64,000 nucleotides of DNA from JALNZF01 sp964447405. GTDB lineage: Bacteria; Nitrospirota; UBA9217. The position numbers and the translations under genes were made by a program. The stretch lies in contig CAYUSP010000003.1 of assembly GCA_964447405.1 (NCBI GenBank), positions 124,001 through 188,000 of the forward strand, written 5' to 3'. Below the pieces are notes generated by a model. It was not told the origin of the DNA, searched no databases, and worked only from the letters and a program-made list of their open reading frames with translations. Below are positions 44,905 through 54,018 of the stretch, in pieces (within the stretch, counting starts at the first letter, position 1; every line of letters begins with the position of its first letter).

Positions 44905-45600
44905 TCACCTCACTTTTTTCATCAAGTCGATGAATATGGCCATCAGTACCTTCGTCATATAATATACGGAGCGTACTGCGGTTATGGATGATTTGCCTCC
45001 CGTGCGCTCCTGCATCGCGGCTGCCACCTCCAGCATCCGCATATTCATCTTGTGCAGCAGGACCAGCGACTCCACTTCAGGATAATCATCCGGGTAGATG
45101 CGTGCGAAGAATTCCACCACCTTGCGGTTTGCTGCCCTGAAGCCCGAGGTGCTGTCCGTGACTGACATGCCAAGTATCCGGGAAAGTACGAAGGAGAATA
45201 TGCTGATACCGAGCTTTCTGAAGAACGGAGCCCGATAATTGCCGGGGACGAGGAAGCGTGATCCGATCACAAGATCAGCAGCTCCCGAGGAAATGGGTTT
45301 CAACAGCTTTCCAATTTCAGAAGCGAGATGCTGTCCATCGCCGTCGAATTGAACAACCACGTCGTAGTCGTGACGCTGCGCATAAAGATATCCCGCCTGC
45401 ATGGCACCGCCGATCCCCAGATTGAATGGCAGGTCGAGTACCATAATACCCGCTTCCCGTGCTATCCTTGACGTGCCATCTCGTGATCCGTCATTGACCA
45501 CAAGAACATCGGCAGAGGGCAGGTGCTGTTTCAGGTCCCGGATAACTCCAGGGAGGCTCGCTTCTTCATTGAATGCCGGTACAATAATCAGGATCTTCAT
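44905..45600 (-). CDS. DPM1-like GT2, polyprenyl-phosphate glycosyltransferase
   Basis: A 231-aa GT-A enzyme with IIVPAFNEEASLPGVI, LVVNDGSRDGT, NLGIGGAMQAGY, and QFDGDGQH for metal binding. DSTSGFRAANR is typical of dolichol/polyprenyl-phosphate mannose synthase-like proteins. There are no C-terminal membrane helices; the adjacent DUF2304 protein may take over that role. The product would be the donor for the TMTC-like GT-C enzyme in the same operon. Confidence 0.88.
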   Translation of the reverse strand: MKILIIVPAFNEEASLPGVIRDLKQHLPSADVLVVNDGSRDGTSRIAREAGIMVLDLPFNLGIGGAMQAGYLYAQRHDYDVVVQFDGDGQHLASEIGKLLKPISSGAADLVIGSRFLVPGNYRAPFFRKLGISIFSFVLSRILGMSVTDSTSGFRAANRKVVEFFARIYPDDYPEVESLVLLHKMNMRMLEVAAAMQERTGGKSSITAVRSVYYMTKVLMAIFIDLMKKVR

Positions 45601-45639
45601 AAATTTAGTTTGAGGACGATAGACGTCCGCAGTTCCGAC

Positions 45640-47088
45640 CTACTTTATTACCTTCCAGCCAGTGATAATCAAATCTTTCAAAGCATTCCAGGAACTGACC
45701 TTTCTCATCTGGAACCAGATCCTCCGCGGACTGAGGTAAAATCGCCTGTTCGCATTTTTTACCGCATGTTCCAGATCTCTTCTGCCTAAATGCGGATATT
45801 CCACCAGTGACTTGTCCGTAGGTGAAAGGTTGTTCTCTAAATCGTTAATGTCCGGCTCGATGGCCCATCCGCTCTTCCGCGCTTTTCTATCGAACTCCGT
45901 CCCCGGAAAAGGGGTTGCGATCAGAAACATACAGTAATTAAGCGGGTAGGATGCAATTGTTTCGACCGTGGACCGGATCGTATCCTTCGTTTCCAGAGGT
46001 GAAGCGCCGAACATGATGTTGGCTTTCGGCTCGACACCGTATTTGTTCAACAGGTCAATGGCCCGCCGGACCTTCGAGACATCCAGGTCCTTTTTTATAT
46101 CGTTCAGCACATTTTGATCGAGAGACTCTATCCCAAGGTCGATGTACTTGCATCCAGCACGCACGAGAGCGTTCACAACCTCGTCATCGAGAACAAATTC
46201 ACATCGGGATAGTCCGCCAAAGGGCAGACCGACCGGTTCCAGAAGACGGCAAATATCAAGGATCCGCTGTTTGCCTCCGAATAGGAACATGTCGTCGACT
46301 ATGGAAACCGCCTTGTATCCAGCGGCCTTGATTGCCTTGAACTCCTCCGCAATACTTCGCGGAGACCGCAGCGTTACCGGTGGCTTGCTTCCGTTGTGGA
46401 AACGCTTCCATTCCAGTTCACGCGCCCAGCTCACCGCATTTGGGACACAGTAGTAACACTTGAAACTGCACCCCCGGGAGGTGAGAATCAGCGTAACAGG
46501 CCGGTCATTCAGCTTGGGGTTAAAGTAGTCCTGATTGTCGGGCAGGAGATGCCGCGCGGGAATAGGCAGGGTGTCCAGGTCTTCGATGACTCCGTACGTC
46601 TCGGTCTCAACGATGTTTCCGTCTTTTATGAAAGAAATACCTTTCACCTTGCCGACGGCGTCGCTGTGCAATGCTCCCAAGAGATCCCGGATGATGAATT
46701 CCGCTTCTCCCCGGGCTACATAGCATCGTTCGTTCAAAAGAAAGGTTTCCGGTTTCAGTGTGGGATGAGGACCGAAAAACAGTATTGTTGCCTGGCTGTG
46801 TTTAAGGATATATTCGGCTGCACGCAGGTCCACGCTCTCCGCAAGCAGGACCGTATGAAAAATATACACATCCTGGTCAGCGGAATGAATAAATCGAGTA
46901 TATTCATCCCAGGAATTATCGCCGGTAAAATCCCTGAACGTGACCCCGTGCCCTTCCTGCTCCAGGATAGCCGCAACATAGAGCAGCGGCAGCTGAGGTT
47001 GTTTGTAATACGTGAACGTGCAGCCGTACACCCTTTCAGGTATTTTATTCTGCACTATCGCAGGGGGAACTATAAGAGCAATTCTCAT
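45640..47088 (-). CDS. B12-binding radical SAM enzyme
   Basis: A 482-aa protein. The cobalamin-binding-like N-terminal domain (LPLLYVAAILEQEGHGVTFRDF, VARGEAEFIIRDLL) is followed by the radical SAM core with RGCSFKCYYC and IDLGIESLDQ. Further motifs include ANIMFGASPLETKDT. The ATG at 47088 has GAGG 7 nt upstream; the frame is open a further 57 codons but those residues do not look like the family. It is the second protein of this class in the window, and like the first (11166) it sits among glycan genes. Confidence 0.85.
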   Translation of the reverse strand: MRIALIVPPAIVQNKIPERVYGCTFTYYKQPQLPLLYVAAILEQEGHGVTFRDFTGDNSWDEYTRFIHSADQDVYIFHTVLLAESVDLRAAEYILKHSQATILFFGPHPTLKPETFLLNERCYVARGEAEFIIRDLLGALHSDAVGKVKGISFIKDGNIVETETYGVIEDLDTLPIPARHLLPDNQDYFNPKLNDRPVTLILTSRGCSFKCYYCVPNAVSWARELEWKRFHNGSKPPVTLRSPRSIAEEFKAIKAAGYKAVSIVDDMFLFGGKQRILDICRLLEPVGLPFGGLSRCEFVLDDEVVNALVRAGCKYIDLGIESLDQNVLNDIKKDLDVSKVRRAIDLLNKYGVEPKANIMFGASPLETKDTIRSTVETIASYPLNYCMFLIATPFPGTEFDRKARKSGWAIEPDINDLENNLSPTDKSLVEYPHLGRRDLEHAVKNANRRFYLSPRRIWFQMRKVSSWNALKDLIITGWKVIK

Positions 47089-47179
47089 GCAAAGCCTCAA
47101 TACTGGCTGGCGGTGCGTCACCGCAGCATCTATGATCGTCGTTGCATCCTGCTGCGGGCCAAGCCAAGGGATACAAACG

Positions 47180-47899
47180 TCATTTGACCGCTTCAATGAT
47201 AAAGCTGAAGCTGAATGGGTATAAAGCCGCGCCACGACTATCCAGTTTAAACAGCGCATTCTGGATAGTGAGGGGCAAGCGGGGATGGCCGAAGGTCAGC
47301 GTTCGGGCTCCGGCCGTCTTAAAGAAGGGCCGACATGCCCGGACCAGTGAAAAAGGAGACAGCGCCCGTTCATAGTTGCTGCCACCTCCGACTACATGGT
47401 AGAGGCGAAATATATTCAGCAGCGTCATTGCCATTCCCGACGGATGAAAGATATTCGGTTCATACGCCATGAAACGCCCGCCAGGCTTGAGAACGCGCGC
47501 GGCTTCACGAAGCGTCTGATTCAGGTCTCCCTGCTCCACGATATGATGCAGCACCATGTTACATATGACCAGGTCACAGCATTCGTCCTCCAAGGGGAGT
47601 ATGGATCCATCGCCGAGGATAGCTTCGCAATATTGAGCCGCCTGCTCAACACAATTCTTATTCAGATCGATGCCGATGATCCGCTTGCCTGTCGTGTTCA
47701 ACTTCGGAATCACATCGCCTGTTCCCACACCGATGAACAATATCGTCGATGCCAGGTGAAACGGCTCACGAAGCGAATCCACGACCTTGTTCCGGTGGAC
47801 ATCCCAAAAATAGTCAATCCAGGAACTCGGCGTCGGGATGAGTCCCTGACCGCGCACCAGATCCTTTTCCATTTCCTTTGCTTTAGTCACTTTTTCCAT
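47180..47899 (-). CDS. Class I SAM-dependent methyltransferase
   Basis: A 239-aa Methyltransf_11-type protein: ILFIGVGTGDVIPKL (motif I), GIDLNKNCVEQA (II), LVICNMVLHHI (IV) and ARVLKPGGRFMAYEPN (V). The ATG at 47899 overlaps the upstream glycosyltransferase stop by 13 nt; the frame continues upstream without a better start. It probably methylates a glycan or polyprenyl intermediate. Confidence 0.85.
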   Translation of the reverse strand: MEKVTKAKEMEKDLVRGQGLIPTPSSWIDYFWDVHRNKVVDSLREPFHLASTILFIGVGTGDVIPKLNTTGKRIIGIDLNKNCVEQAAQYCEAILGDGSILPLEDECCDLVICNMVLHHIVEQGDLNQTLREAARVLKPGGRFMAYEPNIFHPSGMAMTLLNIFRLYHVVGGGSNYERALSPFSLVRACRPFFKTAGARTLTFGHPRLPLTIQNALFKLDSRGAALYPFSFSFIIEAVK

Positions 47900-48897
47900 A
47901 GCGATTCCACCATCCATCGTACCAAAGCAAGACACCAGACCCCGTTCCTCAGAAGATGAACAAACGGCAAAAGCAGTACACGGGGATCGCGCTGCTTGCG
48001 CATAATGCCGATCGCAAACGCCGATCGGTCGAGCACCAGCAGCGCAAAAACAACTGCGGCTGAAACGAACAAAAGCCAACCGGATGACCCTATTGCGGTA
48101 AGAAGGATGCCCGCCCCCGCCAGGCTTAGCACCATGAGCAGGAGGGGAACCTGGAGGATCATCCTGAGACCCGATACGCTGTCTCCGGATATCTTGTCCT
48201 TGTGTTTCCGGATCAACTGCATTCTTCCGTATGCAGACCGGTATTGCTGCCTGAGATATGCGAAGAGGTCGGCCTTCCAGTAATGATCGCAGAGCGCTTC
48301 CCGTTTAAAGATTAGTTTGTAGCCGGCCTTCTGAAGGCGGTAGCTCATGTCGTTGTCGTATCCGTACACAAATGCCGGGTCAAAGAGCCCGGTCTTGTCG
48401 AGTGCGGTGCGTCTGTACGCCGTATCACCCGTACAAACCTGGGTCACGTACTTCCCCTTGATATCGTCATATCGCTTCTCAACATCGTAACCCATCATCC
48501 GCGCCCAGAAGGACAGACCTTGAGGAGTTTTATAATATCCCTGCACCGCACCAACGGCGGGATCATCGAACTCATCCATGATGGTCCTGAGCCAATCGGG
48601 GTGAAGGACTACATCCGAATCTACGCTGCAGATAATGTCATGGCTGGCTGTCTTAAAACCCGCATTCGTTGCGCGAACCGCTCCCTGATTGGATTGATCA
48701 ATAACAATTATTCTATTTTCCGCTTCAAATGTCCTGAGCAAATCGCGGGAACTATCGGCGCTGCCATCATTTACGACGATCACTTCCTTTTCTCCGACGT
48801 AATCCTGAGACAGGATTGCATCAATTACCGGAACAATATGCCTTTCAGCATTGAACATGGGGATTACAATACTTACCGGACTATTACGGGGTGCCAT
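47887..48897 (-). CDS. GT2 glycosyltransferase with C-terminal membrane segments
   Basis: A 336-aa protein. The GT-A domain has SIVIPMFNAERHIVPVI, VVNDGSADSS, a DSDVV metal site in CSVDSDVVLHPDW, and YGYDNDMSYRLQKAG as the acceptor motif. Two to three hydrophobic helices follow (residues ~240-300). AAGGAT lies upstream of the ATG. It is the first gene of the minus-strand block 43.2-48.9 kb. Confidence 0.88.
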   Translation of the reverse strand: MAPRNSPVSIVIPMFNAERHIVPVIDAILSQDYVGEKEVIVVNDGSADSSRDLLRTFEAENRIIVIDQSNQGAVRATNAGFKTASHDIICSVDSDVVLHPDWLRTIMDEFDDPAVGAVQGYYKTPQGLSFWARMMGYDVEKRYDDIKGKYVTQVCTGDTAYRRTALDKTGLFDPAFVYGYDNDMSYRLQKAGYKLIFKREALCDHYWKADLFAYLRQQYRSAYGRMQLIRKHKDKISGDSVSGLRMILQVPLLLMVLSLAGAGILLTAIGSSGWLLFVSAAVVFALLVLDRSAFAIGIMRKQRDPRVLLLPFVHLLRNGVWCLALVRWMVESLWKK

Positions 48898-49262
48898 ACT
48901 TGATAAATCCTTATAGGAATAAAACCTTCGCTACCACCAGTGTGCTGTAATCCTGATTTGGGTGAAATGGCTGTTAAACAGGGCACGAATGACGTTCAAA
49001 CAGCGAACGTGGGCTTACTTGATTCAAAATAAATCGATAGATTATCCTGTCGCTAAATACCATTGCCGTTGGCCGCATGCATTTTCCTCGTCATAATAAT
49101 GCATCTGTAATTAACAGTCAACACGTATAAACCGCGGTATATATGACAACAACGAAAGAAAACCCGCTGACTGCCTCCCAACAATTATCCTCTTCTCATG
49201 AAGCCGGTCTTCCTATTTTGATTTCTATTGTTTTTTAGTTTGCAATGTGATAACTATATAAA
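48898..49262. other. AT-rich divergent intergenic region, 365 nt
   Basis: No gene is supported here. The region separates the leftward GT2 gene from the rightward TPR fragment and should contain the promoter of the minus-strand block. No convincing -35/-10 pair or hairpin stands out, and no Shine-Dalgarno site precedes the TPR ATG. Its right end coincides with the proposed inversion breakpoint. Confidence 0.5.
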
Positions 49263-49766
49263 ATGAAATCGAGTCTCCGCCATCTGGTTTTTTTCACCCT
49301 CTTGATCGCTGCAATTTCCGATACCTGGTCCCGGTTACTTCTGTACGAGAGTGAGACAACACTTTGGGCCGATGCTGTGGCCAAGTCGCCGGGCAAAGCG
49401 CGGCCGCACAATAATTACGGCCATGCATTAAAAGAAGCCCACAGAGCGGAGGAAGCCCGCCCTCATTTTGAACAGGCTATTGCCCTCAAGCCTGATTATG
49501 CTGATGCACTAAACAACCTGGCCACCCTCTACGGCGGTGATGGGAATAAAAACAATGCGCGCATTCTCTTGAATCAAGTACTTGCCATCGATCCCGGCCA
49601 TTTACAGGCGCGATCGAACCTGGCCTTGAATTTATATGAGGCAGGCCTTCGTGACGACGCGGTTCGCGAATATTCGATCATTATTTCCTATAGCCCTTTA
49701 AGCAAAGAAGCCGCATTTGCACGCAGCATGCTGAACTTCATAGCCAGGGAGCAATCAACCCGCTGA
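49263..49766 (+). CDS. TPR fragment: detached C-terminal half of a TMTC-like protein
   Basis: A 167-aa protein. It opens with one hydrophobic helix (LVFFTLLIAAISDTW), then ESETTLWADAVAKSPGKARPHNN, the sequence that in TMTC-like proteins links the last membrane helix to the TPR array. At least two to three TPRs follow (AHRAEEARPHFEQAIALKPD, then NNARILLNQVLAIDPG). It has no ribosome binding site. The membrane half lacking exactly this part is at 43202-44407 on the opposite strand. It may be a non-functional remnant or still be expressed. Confidence 0.7.
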   Translation: MKSSLRHLVFFTLLIAAISDTWSRLLLYESETTLWADAVAKSPGKARPHNNYGHALKEAHRAEEARPHFEQAIALKPDYADALNNLATLYGGDGNKNNARILLNQVLAIDPGHLQARSNLALNLYEAGLRDDAVREYSIIISYSPLSKEAAFARSMLNFIAREQSTR

Positions 49767-49807
49767 ACAAGCTGGTAACGATGCGTCGCTCTGACACCAC
49801 CGTACTC

Positions 49808-50269
49808 CTAAGATTGACCATCCGGCTGCGTCTGCTCATTCCTTTTGATCTTCGTAATCGCCACGTAAATGACCGCATAGGATATTGCCGCGGCAACAAT
49901 TCCTACTACGAGCGTACCCGCTACAAACGGCCACACATAGGGCTTCAGCAGCTGATACGCTGTCGTCAGCGTGATTGAGCTCCATTCAATTCGGGGGACC
50001 TCTATGGTGCTGCCGGTAATCTTGATGCCGAACCAGAGGCAAAAACCATACATCGGTACAATGGTCCAGGGATTGTTCACAAAAGCGGCCGTAAGGACCA
50101 CTATTTTGCTCAACCGGAATATCCAGGCAACAAGCAGGCAGCTGATCATATGCAATCCAACAGTGGGCGTGAACGCTATGAAGACGCCCAGGGCAAAGGC
50201 AAGCGAGAGCCTCTGCGGACTGTCATTGAGCTGCAAGATGTTTCTTATGCGGTCCTGGATAAATCTCAT
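49808..50269 (-). CDS. DUF2062 small membrane protein
   Basis: A 153-aa protein of the DUF2062 family. LSLAFALGVFIAFTPTVGLHMI and AFVNNPWTIVPMYGFCLWFG are the conserved membrane segments, with a third helix near the C-terminus and a basic tail. The function is unknown, though members cluster with polysaccharide and lipid genes. Its ATG overlaps the thiL stop as ATGA, so it is co-translated with thiL. Confidence 0.85.
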   Translation of the reverse strand: MRFIQDRIRNILQLNDSPQRLSLAFALGVFIAFTPTVGLHMISCLLVAWIFRLSKIVVLTAAFVNNPWTIVPMYGFCLWFGIKITGSTIEVPRIEWSSITLTTAYQLLKPYVWPFVAGTLVVGIVAAAISYAVIYVAITKIKRNEQTQPDGQS

Positions 50270-51318
50270 GGGTTATTCCGCCGGGCTCGTTTCCCCGGCG
50301 CAGTGATGCTTGTGCGCGAGCTGCGAAAATGATCGTACCCGCCTGGTTTCAGCTGAGATGTATTCCCTGCGGCATCAACGAGGACCATCGTACGTTTTGT
50401 GGTCACCATGCCTATGTCAGTCAAGGGAATGCGAAGTGACTTCAGGGACTCTCTGCGCGACAACGGCACCGTGAAGAGCAGCTCGTAATCCTCTCCCCCG
50501 GACGAGGCATAATCCCAGGACGGCCTGCTCAGCAGTTCGACGGCTCCCCGCAGCGACGATGAATAAGGCATGCGTTCGCGGTAAATAGTTGCTCCAACCC
50601 CGCTCGCTTCGCAAATATGTGCCAGATCAGACGATAAGCCGTCGCTGATGTCGATCATCGCGCTTGCACACCGGGTAAGTGCGATCTTCCGTCCCCATTC
50701 GACGCGCGGTGTGGGACGCAGGTGCCTTTCGATCAGTTTATTGCCATCCTTGACCCTTGCCCCTCGACCCTTGCGTCCGCTTTGCAGAAGTTCCAGTCCC
50801 GCAGCCGAGTCCCCCAGCGTACCAGTGACGTATATCCGGTCCCCGGTCCTTGCTCCAGACCGCGGAACCACCGTCCCCTTCCTGGCAACACCAAGTATCG
50901 TCACACTGATGAGGACACCCTTATCGGAAGCGCACGTATCGCCGCCAACCAAGCCTACCTTGTGGATCCGCAGCAATCCGGTCAAGCCTTTATAAAACTC
51001 AGTGATGTTTTCCAGGGAAAGATGCTTCGGAAGACCCAGGGACACGAGGCAGTATTTTGGTACTCCTCCCATGGCTGCGATATCGCTCAAATTCACCGCT
51101 GCGGATTTCCATCCGAGCGATTGGAAGTCCGTCAGTGCAAGATCAAAATGCACGCCTTCGATGAGCAAATCGGTGGTGGCAAGCAACTGCTGCGACGTTG
51201 ACAAGGACAGGACCGCCGCATCGTCGCCGATGCCGATAGAAATGTCGGGCGTGCTTCGCGGGGATAATTTCTGAATAGCGCGTATGAGGCCGAATTCGCC
51301 CAGGGAGGTTAGTTTCAT
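50266..51318 (-). CDS. thiL: Thiamine-monophosphate kinase
   Basis: ThiL phosphorylates thiamine monophosphate to the active diphosphate. This 350-aa PurM-like protein starts with GEFGLIRAIQKL. It carries SIGIGDDAAV, LIEGVHFD, VNLSDIAAMGG, VGGDTCASD, and ISDGLSSDLAHIC, the ATP- and Mg-binding signatures. The ATG at 51318 fits the family N-terminus; no clear ribosome site is seen. A 240-nt gap with a long palindrome separates it from lon. Confidence 0.93.
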   Translation of the reverse strand: MKLTSLGEFGLIRAIQKLSPRSTPDISIGIGDDAAVLSLSTSQQLLATTDLLIEGVHFDLALTDFQSLGWKSAAVNLSDIAAMGGVPKYCLVSLGLPKHLSLENITEFYKGLTGLLRIHKVGLVGGDTCASDKGVLISVTILGVARKGTVVPRSGARTGDRIYVTGTLGDSAAGLELLQSGRKGRGARVKDGNKLIERHLRPTPRVEWGRKIALTRCASAMIDISDGLSSDLAHICEASGVGATIYRERMPYSSSLRGAVELLSRPSWDYASSGGEDYELLFTVPLSRRESLKSLRIPLTDIGMVTTKRTMVLVDAAGNTSQLKPGGYDHFRSSRTSITAPGKRARRNNP

Positions 51319-51473
51319 GGTAAACAAACTGCGTGGAATGTGAGATCAGCAATCAATCTGTACAGTGCAGTTGGCCACGTAAAGCACCTATGTCACCGTG
51401 AAATACATGAAGGCTGCAAAAAATATTCTCTTACCGTGCTTTCTTTTGTGCTTTGTGTGGCTAAACAGCTTTC

Positions 51474-51550
51474 CGGATTGCCCGGATTTGAATCTATCGC
51501 TCTTTACAGACACTGAGTGTCGTTAGAAGGAGATTCAAATCCGCAATCCG
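51474..51550. repeat. 77-nt near-perfect nested palindrome between lon and thiL
   Basis: The outer arms CGGATTG (51474-51480) and CAATCCG (51544-51550) pair. After a 2-nt bulge on the left, CGGATTTGAATCT (51483-51495) pairs perfectly with AGATTCAAATCCG (51531-51543). The loop contains a further palindrome, GACACT-G-AGTGTC. The layout is like a REP/MITE-type element. There is no T-run, so a plain terminator is less likely. Confidence 0.75.
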
Positions 51551-51560
51551 TTATCCGTCC

Positions 51561-53972
51561 TCAATGCGTGGTGCGCTTCTTACCGGACACTTTCTTAACT
51601 TTCATGCGCACCGTCCGTTTTCCGCGCAGCGCCGATGCGATCACATCATCCATCGTCTTGGCAAAAATAAAATTCATGTCCTTCCGCAGGTATTTCGGTA
51701 TGTCATCAAGGTCCTTTTCGTTCTCTTTCGGAATGATCATGGTCCTGATTCCCGCCCTGCGGGCGGCAAGCGTCTTTTCCTTGAGGCCGCCGATCGGCAT
51801 CACACGGCCGCGGAGTGTTACCTCACCCGTCATGGCGATGTCCTTCCGCACCGGCTTATTCGTAAAGACTGATGCAAGCGCGGTCGCCATGGTCACGCCG
51901 GCGGAAGGGCCGTCCTTGGGAATCGCACCGGCCGGAACATGAATATGCACATCGGTCTTTGCAAACGTTTCCGGCTGAATGCCCAGTTTCTCCGCGCGGG
52001 AGCGAATATACGTGAGCGCCGCGTGCGCAGATTCCTTCATAACATCACCGAGGTGCCCGGTGAGCGTCAGCGATCCTTTACCGCGCATCGTAATAGCTTC
52101 GATATAGAGAATGTCTCCGCCCGTCTCGGTCCAGGCAAGGCCCGTCACCACGCCGATCTCGTCATCCTCGCGCTCGACCTCAGGCATAAACTTCTGGACG
52201 CCGAGATAGGTATGAAGATTCGCCGGTGTGATCGTGAACAGGCCGGTCTCCCCTTCCGCGATCTTCCGCGCGACTTTGCGGCAGAGATGTCCGATCTCGC
52301 GCTCCAGGTTCCGCACGCCCGCCTCGCGGGTGTACTGGGCTATGACTTCGAGGATGGTCTTATCCGGTATGCTGATCAGCTTGTCCGTTATCCCGTGCTC
52401 AGTCAGCTGCCTCGGGACCAAATAACTCTTCGCGATGCCGAGCTTTTCCTGTTCCGTGTAACCCGAGAGGCGGATGATTTCCATGCGGTCCTTGAGCGGG
52501 CCGGGGATCGGGTCGGTCATGTTCGCGGTGGTTATGAACATCACGCGCGAGAGGTCGAACGGCAGGCCGATGTAATGGTCGCTGAAGGAATTGTTCTGCT
52601 CGGGATCAAGCACTTCGAGCAGCGCGGCGGATGGATCGCCCCGGAAATCCGCGCCGATCTTGTCGATCTCATCAAGCATGAAGACAGGATTGTTGTTGCC
52701 GGCCGTTTTAATACCCTGGATGATCCTGCCGGGCAGCGCTCCGACATACGTGCGGCGATGTCCGCGGATTTCGGCCTCGTCTCGCACGCCTCCCAGCGAT
52801 ATGCGCACAAACTCGCGGCCCAGTGCGCGCGCGATCGATTTCCCCAGCGAGGTTTTGCCCACCCCGGGAGGGCCGACGAAGCAAAGGATCGGCCCCTTCA
52901 TTTTTTCCTTGAGCTTGCGCACGGCAAGGTATTCAATGATCCGTTCCTTGACCTTCTCAAGATCATAGTGGTCTTCCTCAAGCACCTTGTGCGCGACCTT
53001 GAGGTCGAGATTGTCCTTGGTCGCCTTGCTCCAGGGGAGCTCCGCCAGCCATTCGATATAGGTCCGTGTCATGGAGGCTTCAGCCGCGTCGGGATGCATG
53101 CGCTCCAGCCGACGGAGCTGCTTCTCGGCTTCCTTTGCCCCCTTTTCCGGCATTTTGGCTTCCTTGATCCGGTCCCGGAGCTCGCGGATGTCTTCCGATC
53201 GGTCGTCGGTCTCCCCCAGCTCTCTCTGGATCGCCTTGAGCTGCTCGCGGAGAAAATACTCGCGCTGGGTCTTGTCGATCTCTCCCCGTACGTCAGCCTG
53301 TATCTTCTGCTGCATGGAAAGAAGCTCGATTTCCTTCCCCAGTGCCTCATTGATGCGCTTGATCCTCAGGAGTGGATCGATGATCTCCAGGATCTCCTGG
53401 GCCTGCTCGACCTTGAGCCCCATATTGGCAACAGCCAGGTCGGCCAGTTTGCCCGGATCGTCCACATTTTCTATCACGACCATGATGTCCGGCAGAATGA
53501 CCTTGCCAAAGGAGACCAGGCGCTCGATCTGCTCCTTTACGTTCCGCATCAGCGCTTCGGTCTCGAGATTCACGATTGACGGTGCATCGGGGAAGGTCTT
53601 GATCTCGACCTGGTAAAAAGGCTCCTTTTGGAGGAATTTCACTGTTTTTGCCCGGGCGACACCCTGGACAAGGATCTTGATGCGCCCATCAGGCAGTTTG
53701 AGCATCCGCATGATCACACCGGCCGTACCGACTGAATACAGATCGGAGGGAGTGGGATTCTCCACATTGATGTCCTTCTGCGAGGTCAGAAAGATCATGC
53801 GGTTCCCTTCTAGCGCGACTTCTATCGCCTTAATGGACATCTCCCTGCCTACAAAGAGTGGAAGCACCATATACGGGAAAACCACGATGTCCCGGATGGG
53901 CAGCAGTGGTATCTTTTTCGGTATTTCGATCGATTGCTGGAGATCTGCGCTTTTCGTCTCGGTCTTGGCCAA
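51561..53972 (-). CDS. lon: ATP-dependent protease Lon
   Basis: The cytoplasmic serine-lysine AAA+ protease, 803 aa. The N-terminal substrate domain begins IPLLPIRDIVVFPYM. The AAA+ module has Walker A GPPGVGKTS and Walker B in VFMLDEIDKIG. The protease domain has the catalytic Ser in PKDGPSAGVTMATAL and the Lys in the GGLKEKTLAA region. I favour the TTG at 53972, which has a strong GAGGAGG site 5 nt upstream; an in-frame ATG 36 nt earlier lacks one. C-terminus is basic. Confidence 0.96.
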   Translation of the reverse strand: MAKTETKSADLQQSIEIPKKIPLLPIRDIVVFPYMVLPLFVGREMSIKAIEVALEGNRMIFLTSQKDINVENPTPSDLYSVGTAGVIMRMLKLPDGRIKILVQGVARAKTVKFLQKEPFYQVEIKTFPDAPSIVNLETEALMRNVKEQIERLVSFGKVILPDIMVVIENVDDPGKLADLAVANMGLKVEQAQEILEIIDPLLRIKRINEALGKEIELLSMQQKIQADVRGEIDKTQREYFLREQLKAIQRELGETDDRSEDIRELRDRIKEAKMPEKGAKEAEKQLRRLERMHPDAAEASMTRTYIEWLAELPWSKATKDNLDLKVAHKVLEEDHYDLEKVKERIIEYLAVRKLKEKMKGPILCFVGPPGVGKTSLGKSIARALGREFVRISLGGVRDEAEIRGHRRTYVGALPGRIIQGIKTAGNNNPVFMLDEIDKIGADFRGDPSAALLEVLDPEQNNSFSDHYIGLPFDLSRVMFITTANMTDPIPGPLKDRMEIIRLSGYTEQEKLGIAKSYLVPRQLTEHGITDKLISIPDKTILEVIAQYTREAGVRNLEREIGHLCRKVARKIAEGETGLFTITPANLHTYLGVQKFMPEVEREDDEIGVVTGLAWTETGGDILYIEAITMRGKGSLTLTGHLGDVMKESAHAALTYIRSRAEKLGIQPETFAKTDVHIHVPAGAIPKDGPSAGVTMATALASVFTNKPVRKDIAMTGEVTLRGRVMPIGGLKEKTLAARRAGIRTMIIPKENEKDLDDIPKYLRKDMNFIFAKTMDDVIASALRGKRTVRMKVKKVSGKKRTTH

Positions 53973-54018
53973 ACCGTCCTCCTCATGCCGCACGTAATTG
54001 ATGCACAACGATGAACCG

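Noticed and set aside
46396..47187. 263-codon plus-strand frame opposite the B12 radical SAM gene
   Set aside because: The minus-strand gene has all radical SAM motifs and a good ribosome site; the plus frame shows no family features.
51939..53579. Long open frame on the plus strand opposite lon (546 codons)
   Set aside because: It is the antisense shadow of lon in a GC-rich gene; its translation shows no domain and lon itself is certain.
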